This document shows, in pieces, positions 9,331 to 19,146 of a DNA stretch of 64,000 bases (position 1 is its first letter; each line of letters opens with the position of its first letter). The stretch is from Xylanibacter ruminicola Ga6B6. GTDB taxonomy: Bacteria; Bacteroidota; Bacteroidia; Bacteroidales; Bacteroidaceae. The notes beneath the pieces were generated by a model. That model was not told where the DNA came from. It ran no database searches and worked only from the letters and a program-made list of their open reading frames with translations. The stretch spans positions 124,001 through 188,000 of the forward strand of contig NZ_JHXD01000003.1 of assembly GCF_000687715.1 (NCBI RefSeq), given 5' to 3'. A program made the position numbers and the translations under genes.

Positions 9331-12300
9331 ATGGAAAAAAGATTAATTACCTCGTTGGTAGGCGCAGCTATGCTGATGGCAGCTTCGCCAGCTTTAGCCG
9401 AACGAAATCTGGCCTTATCGGTTCATTCCAGTACTGTAGCAGCCACTCAGCAGCAACGTACTGTTACTGGTACGGTGGTAGATGCGCAGGGCGAACCCCT
9501 GATTGGCGTTACCGTTAAGGAGCAGGGCACGCAGAATGCCGCTGTTACCGATATGGACGGACGTTTTAAACTGCAGCTCAGTAAGAGCGATGCGCAAGTG
9601 GTGTTTACCTATATCGGTTACGTAGATGTTACTGCTCGTGCAACCGATAACATGGTAGTAACCATGAAGGAAGACCGCAACGAATTGAACGAAATAGTAG
9701 TAGTGGGCTACGGTACCCAGAAGAAGGTGAACCTGACGGGTTCGGTGGTATCGGTAAACCTTGAGAAGGAAGCCAACTCACGTCCTGTTACCACTGTTGC
9801 CCAGGCATTGCAGGGCATGGCTGCCGGTCTTGATATTCTGCAGGGCTCAGGTAAGCCCGGCGCCGAGAACTTCTCGGTAAACATCCGTGGTGTGGGAACC
9901 ATGAACGATGCCAGTCCGCTGGTATTGGTAGATGGTATGGAAATGAGTCTCTCGGATGTGAACCCCATGGATATCGAGAGCATCTCGATCCTGAAGGATG
10001 CTGCATCGTGTGCCATCTATGGTAACCGTGGTGCTAACGGTGTTATCCTGGTTACCACTAAGAGTGGTACTGAGGGTAAGGTGAATGTAACCTATACCGG
10101 CAGGTTGTCAATCAATAAACCATCGAAGCTGGTTCGCTTTATGTCGAACTATGCCGACTATATGGAGATGGTGAACGAGGCCAGCGAGAATATCGGTACT
10201 GCAGGAAAATATCCACAAAGCGTAATTGACCAGTGGCGCCAGGCTGAGGCTAATCCCAATGGCATTGCTGAGTCGGGCTATCCCAACTATGTGGCTTATC
10301 CAAATACCGACTGGTATGATGAGATTTACCAGACTAAGGTGATGCAGGAGCATGCCATCTCTCTGTCGGGTAAGGACACCCGCACACGTTATAACCTTGG
10401 ATTAACCTATCTAGATAACCCTGGTATGATTGTTCGCTCGGGCGAGCAGAAGTACTCTATCAACCTGAAGCTGATTTCGGATGTAACTAACTGGTTGCAG
10501 CTGGGTGCTCAGGTATGGGGTACTCACAGCGATCGCGACCGTAACAATGTGGATGCCCTGTCGAGTTGGGAATTCCTGAAGACCGTGCCTGGTATCTATC
10601 CTTATTACGATGGTAAGTTCGGTGGTATCGAGACATCGGTTGAGGATGGTGCAGCTCACAACCCCATGCAGTTGCTGAATGGCGATGGCGACAGTTACTA
10701 TAAGACAACCCACGCTTACAGCACAGCCTATGCTCAGGTGAAATTCCTGAAGGACTTTACCTTCAAGTCAACCTTTGGTTACGACTACTACAATGCCCGT
10801 CATAAGTACACCGATGGACAGAACGAGAGCTATAGCTTCAGTCGTAATGAGGTGGTAGCATCGCCTGCTGCACTCGAGGCCCTCTCAAGCTATATGTACT
10901 ATCACCACTACTATAACTGGAAGATTACCAACACCCTGAACTGGGCCCACACCTTTGCCCAGAAGCACGATGTAGGTGCACTGGTAGGTTTCGAGGAAGG
11001 TAAGAACAGCGATGGTAATACCGATGTGAAGAAGATGGGTATGATCGATGCCACACTGACCGACTTGAATACCCTGACATCGGAGGAGTACACACGTGGT
11101 AACTTTACCGGTTATACCTATCGTTCTTGGTTCGGTCGTTTGAATTATGCCTTCGATTCGCGTTACCTGTTAGAGGCTAACTTCCGTTATGATGGTTCGT
11201 CGCGTTTCTCACCCGATAACCGTTGGGGTTTCTTCCCATCTGCATCTGCAGGCTGGCGTATCAGCGAGGAGGCTTTTGCCAAGAACTCTTTCCTCAGCGT
11301 ATTCGATAACCTGAAGCTGCGCGCCTCTTATGGTAAGCTGGGTAACTCATCGGTTGATAACTATGCTTATCAGTCGTGGTACGAAACAGGTTACACCACC
11401 ATGGGTGGCAAGAAGGTGCCTCGTTTCTACCTGAAGAACCTGCCTAACATGAACGTAACTTGGGAGACTACCAAGACCTTCAACCTGGGTCTCGACTTCA
11501 GTACCCTCGGTGGTCGTCTGTCGGGTGTTATCGACTACTACGACAAGCAGACCTCTGGTATCCTCTACCGTCCATCTATCGGACTTATCTTCGGTGATAA
11601 GGTTGCTCCCCTGCAGAATCTGGCCGGTGTAAGCAACCGCGGTTTGGAGATGACCTTCCGTTGGGAGGATAAGATTGGCGATGTAACCTATGGCGTGGCT
11701 GTTAATGGTTCGTTCAATAAGAACAAGGTAACCGATTATAAGGGTGGCATCATCCAGGGATGGGGTGCAGATCCTAACAATCCCGATCCTAACGTGTACT
11801 ACTCTAACCTTGGTGAGGTTTCGTCGGGTGGTACCCAGCGTCTGGTTGAGGGACACATGATGAACGAGTTCTATGTATATCCTATCTATAGCGGAAACGG
11901 AACCTATTACGATGCCAACGGTGTGGTTAACCCCAATGGCGGTCCACGCGATGGTATGATCCGTACTCCTGAGGATCTGAAGTGGGTACAGGACATGATT
12001 GCTGCCGGCTACTCGTTCGAGCCACAGCACGCTGTAACCCAGAATGCTATCTGGTATGGTGAGTATATCTATGCCGATACCAATGGCGATAAGGTTTATG
12101 GTGGCAGTCACGACCAGCAGTTCATGGGCGAATCGAACGTGCCTAAGTTCACTTTCGGTATGCAGATGCACGCAGAGTGGAAAGGTATCGACCTCTCGAT
12201 GAACTGGGGTGGAGCCACAGGCTTCTCAACCTACTGGCGTGAGATTGGTCAGAACTCATCTAACGTGGTGTTTGGTTTGAGCATCCCACAGTGGATTGCC

Positions 12301-12645
12301 GATGATCACTACTTCTATGATCCCAACAACCCCAACGATCCTCGTACCAATATCACTTCAAAGAATCCACGTATGTCGCTCGAGAATCCAAGTATGAGTG
12401 ATGCCCTCGACAATACATTCCATCTCTATAGTTGTGATTACCTGAAGCTGCGTAACCTTACTATCGGTTACACATTGCCAAAGAACATCAGCAGAAAGAT
12501 CTATGCCGAGAACCTGCGAGTTTACTTTTCGGGTGAGAACCTGTGGACTATCACCAGCTTCCCCGGACTTGATCCTGAGATGCGCTCTGGTGAGGGTTAT
12601 GCTACCATGCGTCAGCTCTCATTCGGACTGAATGTAACATTTTAA
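9331..12645 (+). CDS. SusC-like TonB-dependent outer-membrane transporter
   Basis: A 1104-residue SusC/RagA transporter that imports glycan oligosaccharides across the outer membrane using TonB energy. In order: signal peptide, a carboxypeptidase-regulatory-like domain (residues 40-110, TVTGTVVDAQGEPLIGVTV), the SusC signature ELNEIVVVGYGTQKK, a plug domain (about 125-240), and a long beta-barrel ending in a terminal aromatic (GLNVTF) as barrel insertion requires. It pairs with the SusD gene 22 bases downstream, which would form its lid. The length is normal for the family. Confidence 0.96.
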   Translation: MEKRLITSLVGAAMLMAASPALAERNLALSVHSSTVAATQQQRTVTGTVVDAQGEPLIGVTVKEQGTQNAAVTDMDGRFKLQLSKSDAQVVFTYIGYVDVTARATDNMVVTMKEDRNELNEIVVVGYGTQKKVNLTGSVVSVNLEKEANSRPVTTVAQALQGMAAGLDILQGSGKPGAENFSVNIRGVGTMNDASPLVLVDGMEMSLSDVNPMDIESISILKDAASCAIYGNRGANGVILVTTKSGTEGKVNVTYTGRLSINKPSKLVRFMSNYADYMEMVNEASENIGTAGKYPQSVIDQWRQAEANPNGIAESGYPNYVAYPNTDWYDEIYQTKVMQEHAISLSGKDTRTRYNLGLTYLDNPGMIVRSGEQKYSINLKLISDVTNWLQLGAQVWGTHSDRDRNNVDALSSWEFLKTVPGIYPYYDGKFGGIETSVEDGAAHNPMQLLNGDGDSYYKTTHAYSTAYAQVKFLKDFTFKSTFGYDYYNARHKYTDGQNESYSFSRNEVVASPAALEALSSYMYYHHYYNWKITNTLNWAHTFAQKHDVGALVGFEEGKNSDGNTDVKKMGMIDATLTDLNTLTSEEYTRGNFTGYTYRSWFGRLNYAFDSRYLLEANFRYDGSSRFSPDNRWGFFPSASAGWRISEEAFAKNSFLSVFDNLKLRASYGKLGNSSVDNYAYQSWYETGYTTMGGKKVPRFYLKNLPNMNVTWETTKTFNLGLDFSTLGGRLSGVIDYYDKQTSGILYRPSIGLIFGDKVAPLQNLAGVSNRGLEMTFRWEDKIGDVTYGVAVNGSFNKNKVTDYKGGIIQGWGADPNNPDPNVYYSNLGEVSSGGTQRLVEGHMMNEFYVYPIYSGNGTYYDANGVVNPNGGPRDGMIRTPEDLKWVQDMIAAGYSFEPQHAVTQNAIWYGEYIYADTNGDKVYGGSHDQQFMGESNVPKFTFGMQMHAEWKGIDLSMNWGGATGFSTYWREIGQNSSNVVFGLSIPQWIADDHYFYDPNNPNDPRTNITSKNPRMSLENPSMSDALDNTFHLYSCDYLKLRNLTIGYTLPKNISRKIYAENLRVYFSGENLWTITSFPGLDPEMRSGEGYATMRQLSFGLNVTF

Positions 12646-12667
12646 CCATCAACAATGAATAACCAAT

Positions 12668-14515
12668 ATGGAAAAGAAAATAATCAATAATATGTGTCGC
12701 AGTATTATTCTGGCTGCATCGAGTATCGCTTTCACGGCTTGTAATGCCGACTTCCTGGATACTCAACCTTCCGACCGTGTAGGTACCGACTTGGTATGGA
12801 GTACCTATAACATGGCTGATGCTGTGGTGAATGGTGCCTACGAACGTTTCTACTGGGAGCAGCAGGGCGAATGCCCCGACTGGCAGAACTTTGATGCTGC
12901 TACCGATGTTTGTGACCTGGATGCTAACTGGGGTGGTTACGATTGGGCCCGTGGCCGTTGTAATGCCGGTTACTGGGGATTCAACGACTGGTGGAAGCGC
13001 TTGTATGAGGAAATCTATCGTACCAGCAACGTGATTAACAACCTTGACAGGTGTGAGGCTATGTCGGCTAGCGAGCGTGCCCGCGATATTGCCGAGTGTA
13101 AGTTCCTGCGTGCCTGGGCTTACTATCGTGCTAACGTGCTGTGGCGTGGTGTGCCCATCTACACCGAACCCGTAGAGTATGGCGAGGACACCAAGCCCCG
13201 TAACACTGCCGATGAGGTTTGGCAGCAGATTATCAAGGATTGCTCTGAGGCTATCAACGAGCCCAGTCTGCCTAACAAGTACGCCACTTCTGATAAGAAC
13301 TACGGTCGTGTAACCAAGGCTTGTGCTTACTATCTGCGTGGTCAGGTTTACATGTGGCTGAAGGACTGGGATAAGGCCGCTGCCGATTTCACAGCTATCA
13401 CCACTATGGGCTTCCAGCTGTTCCCTGATTATAAGAATATGTTCAAGGCTGCCAATGAGCGTAACGATGAGTATATCTTCCAGTATCAGTACACCGACGA
13501 GGAGGGTATGGGCTCGCTGTTAGGTCGCACACATGGTAACCGTAATACTTATACCGCCGATGGTTTTGGTTGCTGGAACAACCTGATTCCTAATCCTTAC
13601 TTTGTTGACTCGTACGAGTATGCCGATGGTAGGCCATTTAATATGGACGAGGTATTCCCTGGCTATTCAAAGATGGATCCTAAGGCCCGTTCGGTTTACT
13701 TCCTGCGTGATGGTCTTGATCCTAATGCTGCCAGCGATAAGCTGAAGGCTGGCTACCAGCAGATGGTAACCTATGGTGCCGACATGAGTCAGTACGATAA
13801 GGATGGCAACGAGGCCCGCATCCTGGCTATTTATCAGAACCGCGACCCACGTATGCTCATGAACTTCATCACTCCGTACTCTACTTATAAGGGTGGCTCG
13901 ACTGCCGACTGTTGGGATTACACCCTGCGTTGGCCTTACATCGGATCGGACAATGCTGCTCCTTACGACCTGCGTACCGATACCAACGACCGTTTCTACT
14001 ACCTGTGGCGTAAGTTTGTGCCCGAGGGGCGTGAAACAAAGAATGGCTTGAACAGCGATATCGATACACCTATCTTCCGCTATGCCGGTGCACTCATCTC
14101 TTTGGCTGAGGCTCTGAACGAGCAGGGAAAGACCGATGAGGCCGTGAAATACATCAACATGGTTCGTGCCCGTATTCCTGGACTGGCTCTGCTTAATAGC
14201 AATGAGTATACCAAGGTTACTGGTCAGGACAATATGCGTGAGCGTATCCGTAACGAGTATGGCTGGGAGCTTTGTGGCGAGGGTCAGCTTTACTGGAAGC
14301 AGTTGCGTTGGGATACATGGCTTGATCGTAAGTTGGGCACCAATCGCGCACTGGTTAGCGATCCTTCACAGCTCAATGGTGCTAATGGTATGACAGAAAT
14401 CTGGGGTACCAAGCGCTACACCAATAACTATATCGGTGAGCACGTGAAGCTGTTTGCTGTGCCACAGGGCGAGCTGGAGCGTAATCCTAATCTCACACAA
14501 AATCCTGGTTGGTAA
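12668..14515 (+). CDS. SusD-like surface glycan-binding lipoprotein
   Basis: A 615-residue SusD/RagB protein that sits on the SusC barrel and captures glycan. The lipobox cysteine is near residue 25 (AFTACNADFLD), and the SusD opening motif FLDTQPSDRVG follows. TPR-like helices and the typical C-terminal NPNLTQNPGW are present. It is rich in Trp and Tyr, as expected for a carbohydrate-binding face. The operon continues into the second GH43 11 bases later. Confidence 0.95.
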   Translation: MEKKIINNMCRSIILAASSIAFTACNADFLDTQPSDRVGTDLVWSTYNMADAVVNGAYERFYWEQQGECPDWQNFDAATDVCDLDANWGGYDWARGRCNAGYWGFNDWWKRLYEEIYRTSNVINNLDRCEAMSASERARDIAECKFLRAWAYYRANVLWRGVPIYTEPVEYGEDTKPRNTADEVWQQIIKDCSEAINEPSLPNKYATSDKNYGRVTKACAYYLRGQVYMWLKDWDKAAADFTAITTMGFQLFPDYKNMFKAANERNDEYIFQYQYTDEEGMGSLLGRTHGNRNTYTADGFGCWNNLIPNPYFVDSYEYADGRPFNMDEVFPGYSKMDPKARSVYFLRDGLDPNAASDKLKAGYQQMVTYGADMSQYDKDGNEARILAIYQNRDPRMLMNFITPYSTYKGGSTADCWDYTLRWPYIGSDNAAPYDLRTDTNDRFYYLWRKFVPEGRETKNGLNSDIDTPIFRYAGALISLAEALNEQGKTDEAVKYINMVRARIPGLALLNSNEYTKVTGQDNMRERIRNEYGWELCGEGQLYWKQLRWDTWLDRKLGTNRALVSDPSQLNGANGMTEIWGTKRYTNNYIGEHVKLFAVPQGELERNPNLTQNPGW

Positions 14516-14525
14516 TATGTTAGTA

Positions 14526-15569
14526 ATGAATAAAAGAAGTTACATGTTTTCTATAGTTAGTATAATTGTTGGCTTTATGCCTATTCTGGGTTGCTCATCG
14601 TCGGACGACGGTGGGCACTCTCAGGATATCAAACCTATCCCTGTTGTTCAGAAGTATCGTAATCCTATTATTGCAACCTCGTTGCCCGATCCTTCTATAG
14701 TAAAGTCGCCCGATGGCGTGTTCTATCTCTTTGCTACCGAGGATATCCGCAACCTGCCCATCTATCGTTCTACCGATTTGCTGAAGTGGCAGTATGTGGG
14801 TACGGCTTTTACTGATGAGAGTCGCCCCAAGTGGAACCCTGGTGGTGGTATCTGGGCACCCGATATAAATTATGTTGATGGTAAATATATGCTCTATTAC
14901 TCTAAGTCGACTTGGGGTGGTGAGTGGACTTGCGGTTTAGGTGTCGCTTCGGCCACCAAACCGCAGGGACCTTACACGGATCATGGAGCACTGTTTATCA
15001 GCGAGGATATCGGCATACAGAACTGTATCGATCCCTTCTATATCGAGGATGGTGGTAAGAAGTATCTGTTCTGGGGCTCGTTCCATGGTATCTATGGTGT
15101 AGAATTGAGTGCCGACGGTCTCACGCTTAAACCAGGTGCCAAGCCCGTTCAGATAGCTGGCAACCAGATGGAGGCTACCTATATCCACCATCGCGATGGC
15201 TACTACTATCTGTTTGGCTCAAACGGCTCGTGCTGCGAGGGTAACAACAGTACTTATCAGGTTATCTACGGACGCTCTGAGAATCTGTTCGGACCATATG
15301 TTACCAAGGATGGTAAGCGTATGCTCGATGGTGCTTTCGATGTGCTTCTGCATGGCAGTAACAACGTGGCAGGCCCTGGCCATAATGCCGAGTTTGTTAC
15401 TGATGATGCGGGTCAGGACTGGATGATCTATCATGGTTACATGAAGACTGATCCCGATGCTGGCCGACAAGTATTAATGGATCGTGTTGAATGGGGTAAT
15501 GGCTGGCCTTTGATATCAGGCAGCCAATCGTCGGTAGAAAGTAGCTTACCGACGTTTGATAGTAAGTAA
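14526..15569 (+). CDS. GH43 arabinanase-like lipoprotein
   Basis: A GH43 enzyme most like endo- or exo-1,5-alpha-L-arabinanases. A lipobox (PILGCSSSDD) indicates membrane anchoring. Catalytic positions are visible as the Asp in LPDPSIV, the Asp in NCIDPFYI, and the Glu in QMEATYI. The GPGHNAEF segment and the later YHGY resemble the His-containing loop of arabinanases. It closes the PUL operon and is followed by an intrinsic terminator. The start used is the ATG at 14526; the ATG at 14517 is an alternative two codons after the SusD stop. Confidence 0.87.
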   Translation: MNKRSYMFSIVSIIVGFMPILGCSSSDDGGHSQDIKPIPVVQKYRNPIIATSLPDPSIVKSPDGVFYLFATEDIRNLPIYRSTDLLKWQYVGTAFTDESRPKWNPGGGIWAPDINYVDGKYMLYYSKSTWGGEWTCGLGVASATKPQGPYTDHGALFISEDIGIQNCIDPFYIEDGGKKYLFWGSFHGIYGVELSADGLTLKPGAKPVQIAGNQMEATYIHHRDGYYYLFGSNGSCCEGNNSTYQVIYGRSENLFGPYVTKDGKRMLDGAFDVLLHGSNNVAGPGHNAEFVTDDAGQDWMIYHGYMKTDPDAGRQVLMDRVEWGNGWPLISGSQSSVESSLPTFDSK

Positions 15570-15578
15570 TTGGTTGGA

Positions 15579-15607
15579 TGGGAGACTTTAATCGGTCTCC
15601 CATTTTT
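15579..15607 (+). terminator. Intrinsic terminator of the first PUL operon
   Basis: TGGGAGAC (15579-15586) and GTCTCCCA (15595-15602) form a perfect 8-bp stem with an 8-base loop, followed by TTTTT. It lies nine bases after the GH43 stop. Confidence 0.85.
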
Positions 15608-15672
15608 CATGTATATTTGTGCAAAAATTATAAAAAACCTCAAAATAATACCATACACCCGATAAAAATGCT

Positions 15673-15680
15673 TATCTTTG
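15673..15680 (+). promoter_or_regulatory. -7 box of glnA
   Basis: TATCTTTG 38 bases upstream of the glutamine synthetase start fits TAnnTTTG. Confidence 0.55.
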
Positions 15681-15718
15681 CCCGAAATATAACGCAAACA
15701 ATTATACGATAAAGCATC

Positions 15719-17227
15719 ATGATGAACAACGACAAGCTGATGTTGAATGCCAACCCTATTGTAGAGGCACTTCAGAAACCCTCGGCAGAGTTTACTAAAG
15801 CCGACATTATTGATTACATTGTGAACAACGACATCCGTATGGTTAACTTTATGTATCCAGGCGGCGATGGCAGGTTGAAAACACTTAACTTTGTAATTAA
15901 TGATCTGGCATATCTTGATACCATACTAACTTGTGGCGAGCGTGTGGATGGCAGTAGCTTGTTCTCGTTTATTCAGGCTGGCAGCAGCGATCTGTATGTG
16001 TTGCCACGCTACCGTACGGCCTTTGTCGATCCGTTTGCTGAGATTCCAACCGTATCATTGCTCTGCTCGTTCTTCGATAAGGATGGTAATCCGTTGGAGT
16101 CATCGCCCGAGCACACACTCCACAAAGCTGCTGAGGCTTTCCATCAGGTAACAGGTATGGAGTTTCAGGCCATGGGCGAGTTAGAGTATTATGTGATTAG
16201 CAACGACGAGGGTATGTTCCCTGCTCAGGACCAGCGCGGCTATCACGAGTCGGCACCTTATGCCAAAGCTAATGAGTTCCGCACCCGTTGTATGAAGTAT
16301 ATTGCCCAGGCTGGTGGTCAGATTAAGTATGGACACTCTGAGGTAGGTAACTTCAGCTTGGATGGTAAGAACTACGAGCAGAACGAGATTGAGTTCCTGC
16401 CTGTGGCTGTTGAGCAGGCTGCCGACCAACTGATGATTGCCAAGTGGGTCATCCGCAATCTGGCTTATGAGTTGGGCTATGATGTAACCTTTGCTCCTAA
16501 GATTACCACAGGTAAGGCTGGCTCTGGTTTGCATATCCACATGCGTATGCTGAAGGATGGCAAGAACCAGATGCTGGAGAATGGTGTACTGAGCGAGGCT
16601 GCCCGTAAGATGATTGCTGGTATGATGGTGCTGGCACCTTCGATTACCGCTTTTGGAAATAAGAATCCTACCAGTTATTTCCGTCTGGTTCCCCATCAGG
16701 AGGCGCCCACCAATGTTTGTTGGGGCGACAGAAACCGCAGCGTATTGGTACGTGTGCCATTAGGCTGGGCTGCAGATGTGGATATGTGTCATGCTGCGAA
16801 TCCGTTGGAGCCACAAACTCACTATGATACCAGCATTAAGCAGACCGTTGAGATGCGTTCACCCGATGGCTCTGCCGATCTCTATCAGTTGTTGGCTGGT
16901 TTGTGTGTAGCCTGCCGTTATGGCTTTGAGCTGGATGGCGCGCTTAAACTGGCCGAGAAAACATACGTGAATGTAAATATCCACGATGCTGAGAATGCCG
17001 ACCGACTTGCTAATCTGGCTCAGCTGCCCGACTCATGTGTAGCTTCTGCCGATTGTCTGAACCGTCAGCGTAGGGCCTACGAGGAGTATGGTGTGTTCTC
17101 GCCAGCCATGATAGATGGTATCATCGAACAGCTTCGTGCCTTCGACGATAAGAACCTCCGTCATACGATAGAGAATTATCCAGAGGAAATCCAGAAGTTA
17201 GTTACCAAGTACTTCCATTGTGGCTGA
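15719..17227 (+). CDS. glnA: Glutamine synthetase
   Basis: A 502-residue glutamine synthetase that joins glutamate and ammonia with ATP. The beta-grasp N-domain (FMYPGGDGRLK) is followed by the catalytic domain with the metal-ligand segment GELEYYVI, the Glu-rich QNEIEFLP, the ATP/ammonia-site motif GSGLHIHM, and the glutamate-binding NPTSYFRLVP. The length is near that of type I enzymes, but I see no clear adenylylation-loop tyrosine motif. ATGs at 15719 and 15722 are adjacent, so the start is uncertain by one codon. It has its own promoter and appears monocistronic, converging with the sensor kinase after two bases. Confidence 0.92.
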   Translation: MMNNDKLMLNANPIVEALQKPSAEFTKADIIDYIVNNDIRMVNFMYPGGDGRLKTLNFVINDLAYLDTILTCGERVDGSSLFSFIQAGSSDLYVLPRYRTAFVDPFAEIPTVSLLCSFFDKDGNPLESSPEHTLHKAAEAFHQVTGMEFQAMGELEYYVISNDEGMFPAQDQRGYHESAPYAKANEFRTRCMKYIAQAGGQIKYGHSEVGNFSLDGKNYEQNEIEFLPVAVEQAADQLMIAKWVIRNLAYELGYDVTFAPKITTGKAGSGLHIHMRMLKDGKNQMLENGVLSEAARKMIAGMMVLAPSITAFGNKNPTSYFRLVPHQEAPTNVCWGDRNRSVLVRVPLGWAADVDMCHAANPLEPQTHYDTSIKQTVEMRSPDGSADLYQLLAGLCVACRYGFELDGALKLAEKTYVNVNIHDAENADRLANLAQLPDSCVASADCLNRQRRAYEEYGVFSPAMIDGIIEQLRAFDDKNLRHTIENYPEEIQKLVTKYFHCG

Positions 17228-17229
17228 TG

Positions 17230-19146
17230 CTATGCCACGGGTATCTCGAAGATAAACCGGCTACCCTCATGGTAGGTGGTGTCGAGTATCAGGTTTCCAC
17301 CCAATGTTTCTGCATGACGTTTAGTAAGGGGCAGGCCCAGGCCTAAGCCCTCGCTAAAGTCGTCTACCTTGGTAAAGAACTTAAAAATGTGCTCACGGTC
17401 GGCCTCGGCAATACCCTTACCCGTATCCTGTACTACGAAACGTACAAACTCCTTGTTACGTGTTACGTGCAGCGAGATGTGCTGCTGGTCGGAATAGCGT
17501 ACGGCATTGCTGAGTAACTCTTCCAGACTGTATTCCAGGTAACGGTAGTTGGTATGGATGCTGAAGTCGTCGGCCAACTCGGTCTTGAACTCAACAGGTA
17601 CTTCGGGATTGTACTTGGTTGTGAATTTCAGTGCAACCCGGCACACATCGTTGCATGCCACCATCTCGCGTTTATCGCAATTGGCAGTCTCGGCCTTGCC
17701 GTTATCAGAGCTGTCGAACAGCATCATCACCATACGTATAAGCAGTCGGCTGTTGTGCGTCATGGTGCTGGCAATACTCTTAATCTCATCCTGTCCTAAC
17801 TCTTCGCTCAGCGATGTGTCGTCGGTAGGGCAATTCAGTATCTGTGCAAAGCCCATAATGATATTAAGCGGTGTGCGTATCTGGTGCGTAACGTTCTGGA
17901 TGAAAACAGTTTTCTGGCGTTGGGCCTCTACTGCCAGTTGGGTGGTATGCTCCAACTCACGGTTGTAACGCTTGGTCTGATCGGTAGCGGTACGCACGCT
18001 GTTGATATAATAGTTGAGCGACTCCAACATGGTGGCAAAGCTGTTCTGTAATCCGCCTATCACATCTGTTCGCTTGGTATGGGCTATATCCACATCTAAA
18101 TGGCCGTTGCTAACAGCTTTGGTTTTTTCAAGCAGTTGCTGTAGCGGACTGAGTGAAACGGTTACCGCCTTGTGACAGTTGATAAAGATAAGCAGCAAAC
18201 CAACAATCAGTAGTGCCACTACAATATAGGTAAGATGGTAGAATCCTCTCAAGATATCGCTATGCGGACAAACAATAGCCAGGCTCCATGGAGTGCCTTC
18301 AACGGGCATATAGCATACCAGCGATTTTTTGCCATTGATTTTTACCGACATGCTACCTTTATTACCCTTTGTCATCTCGTAACCTAAGGCTATCAGGTCG
18401 GCCTGATGTTGTGGGTCGGCCACGCTGAAGATCGTTTGGTTGAATAGACGGGTAGAATCGGGATGCCCCACATAGCGCCCTTTCTCGTCAATCATCACAT
18501 AGTATGAGTGCGGATAGGGTCGTACCTCGGCCATAATATTGGAGATGTGCTGCAATGAGAGCCAGATTGAAATAACGCCAACAAACTTACCTTTCTTGTT
18601 GAACAAGGGGTGCGTATAGGCGGCTATCGTAGCATCTTCGTCGGTTTCCTGTTTTCTGTTCTTGTCGTTAAAAACCACCCAGGTTGGTTTGCGCTGTGTA
18701 CGAGGAATACTGTACCAACGTTCCTGGAAGTAGCTGTGGTCGGGCTCAATAAAGGTATTGATGCTGTCTTTGGTATTGAACGAAACCGACATGAATCCGT
18801 CGGGATACTGTGGCAATACACCTGGCTCGGTACTGATGGCACAACCATCGGTATAGGGATTGGTGGTTGCTATGCGGTTGGTTATGGCCTGTATCGAGTC
18901 GGGGTATAGTGATTGCTCAACTATCCAGGCATTAGTATGACTTGCCGTCTTGGTCGTTATCAGATAACGGTTAATACGGTGCATGGCACAAGCCAGTACA
19001 TTGCTGGCTTTATCAACAGCTTCGGCACGTATCAGTTTGTGCGACTGCCAGAACAGTACACCTACCGATGCCAGGAAAACTGGTACAGCTAACAGCAGAA
19101 CCCACATGATGACCTTAGCCGAGAATGAACGACGAATACTTATCAT
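17230..19146 (-). CDS. Cache-domain sensor histidine kinase
   Basis: A membrane histidine kinase of 638 residues. It has a first membrane helix (about 12-32), a periplasmic double-Cache sensor (about 40-295), a second helix (about 305-325) and a HAMP domain. The cytoplasmic part has a HisKA with His421 in NVTHQIRTP and a HATPase with LLSNAVRYSD, DTGKGIAE and GLGLGLP. All catalytic boxes are intact. It overlaps the upstream sensor gene by four bases (ATGA), so the two are translationally coupled. No response regulator is adjacent, so its partner lies elsewhere. The ligand is unknown; Cache domains bind small metabolites. Confidence 0.9.
   Translation of the reverse strand: MISIRRSFSAKVIMWVLLLAVPVFLASVGVLFWQSHKLIRAEAVDKASNVLACAMHRINRYLITTKTASHTNAWIVEQSLYPDSIQAITNRIATTNPYTDGCAISTEPGVLPQYPDGFMSVSFNTKDSINTFIEPDHSYFQERWYSIPRTQRKPTWVVFNDKNRKQETDEDATIAAYTHPLFNKKGKFVGVISIWLSLQHISNIMAEVRPYPHSYYVMIDEKGRYVGHPDSTRLFNQTIFSVADPQHQADLIALGYEMTKGNKGSMSVKINGKKSLVCYMPVEGTPWSLAIVCPHSDILRGFYHLTYIVVALLIVGLLLIFINCHKAVTVSLSPLQQLLEKTKAVSNGHLDVDIAHTKRTDVIGGLQNSFATMLESLNYYINSVRTATDQTKRYNRELEHTTQLAVEAQRQKTVFIQNVTHQIRTPLNIIMGFAQILNCPTDDTSLSEELGQDEIKSIASTMTHNSRLLIRMVMMLFDSSDNGKAETANCDKREMVACNDVCRVALKFTTKYNPEVPVEFKTELADDFSIHTNYRYLEYSLEELLSNAVRYSDQQHISLHVTRNKEFVRFVVQDTGKGIAEADREHIFKFFTKVDDFSEGLGLGLPLTKRHAETLGGNLILDTTYHEGSRFIFEIPVA

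Noticed and set aside
10108..12171. Long minus-strand open frames inside the SusC gene and similar ones elsewhere
   Set aside because: They mirror strongly biased coding sequence on the other strand, lack promoter-like signals, and encode no recognisable domain.
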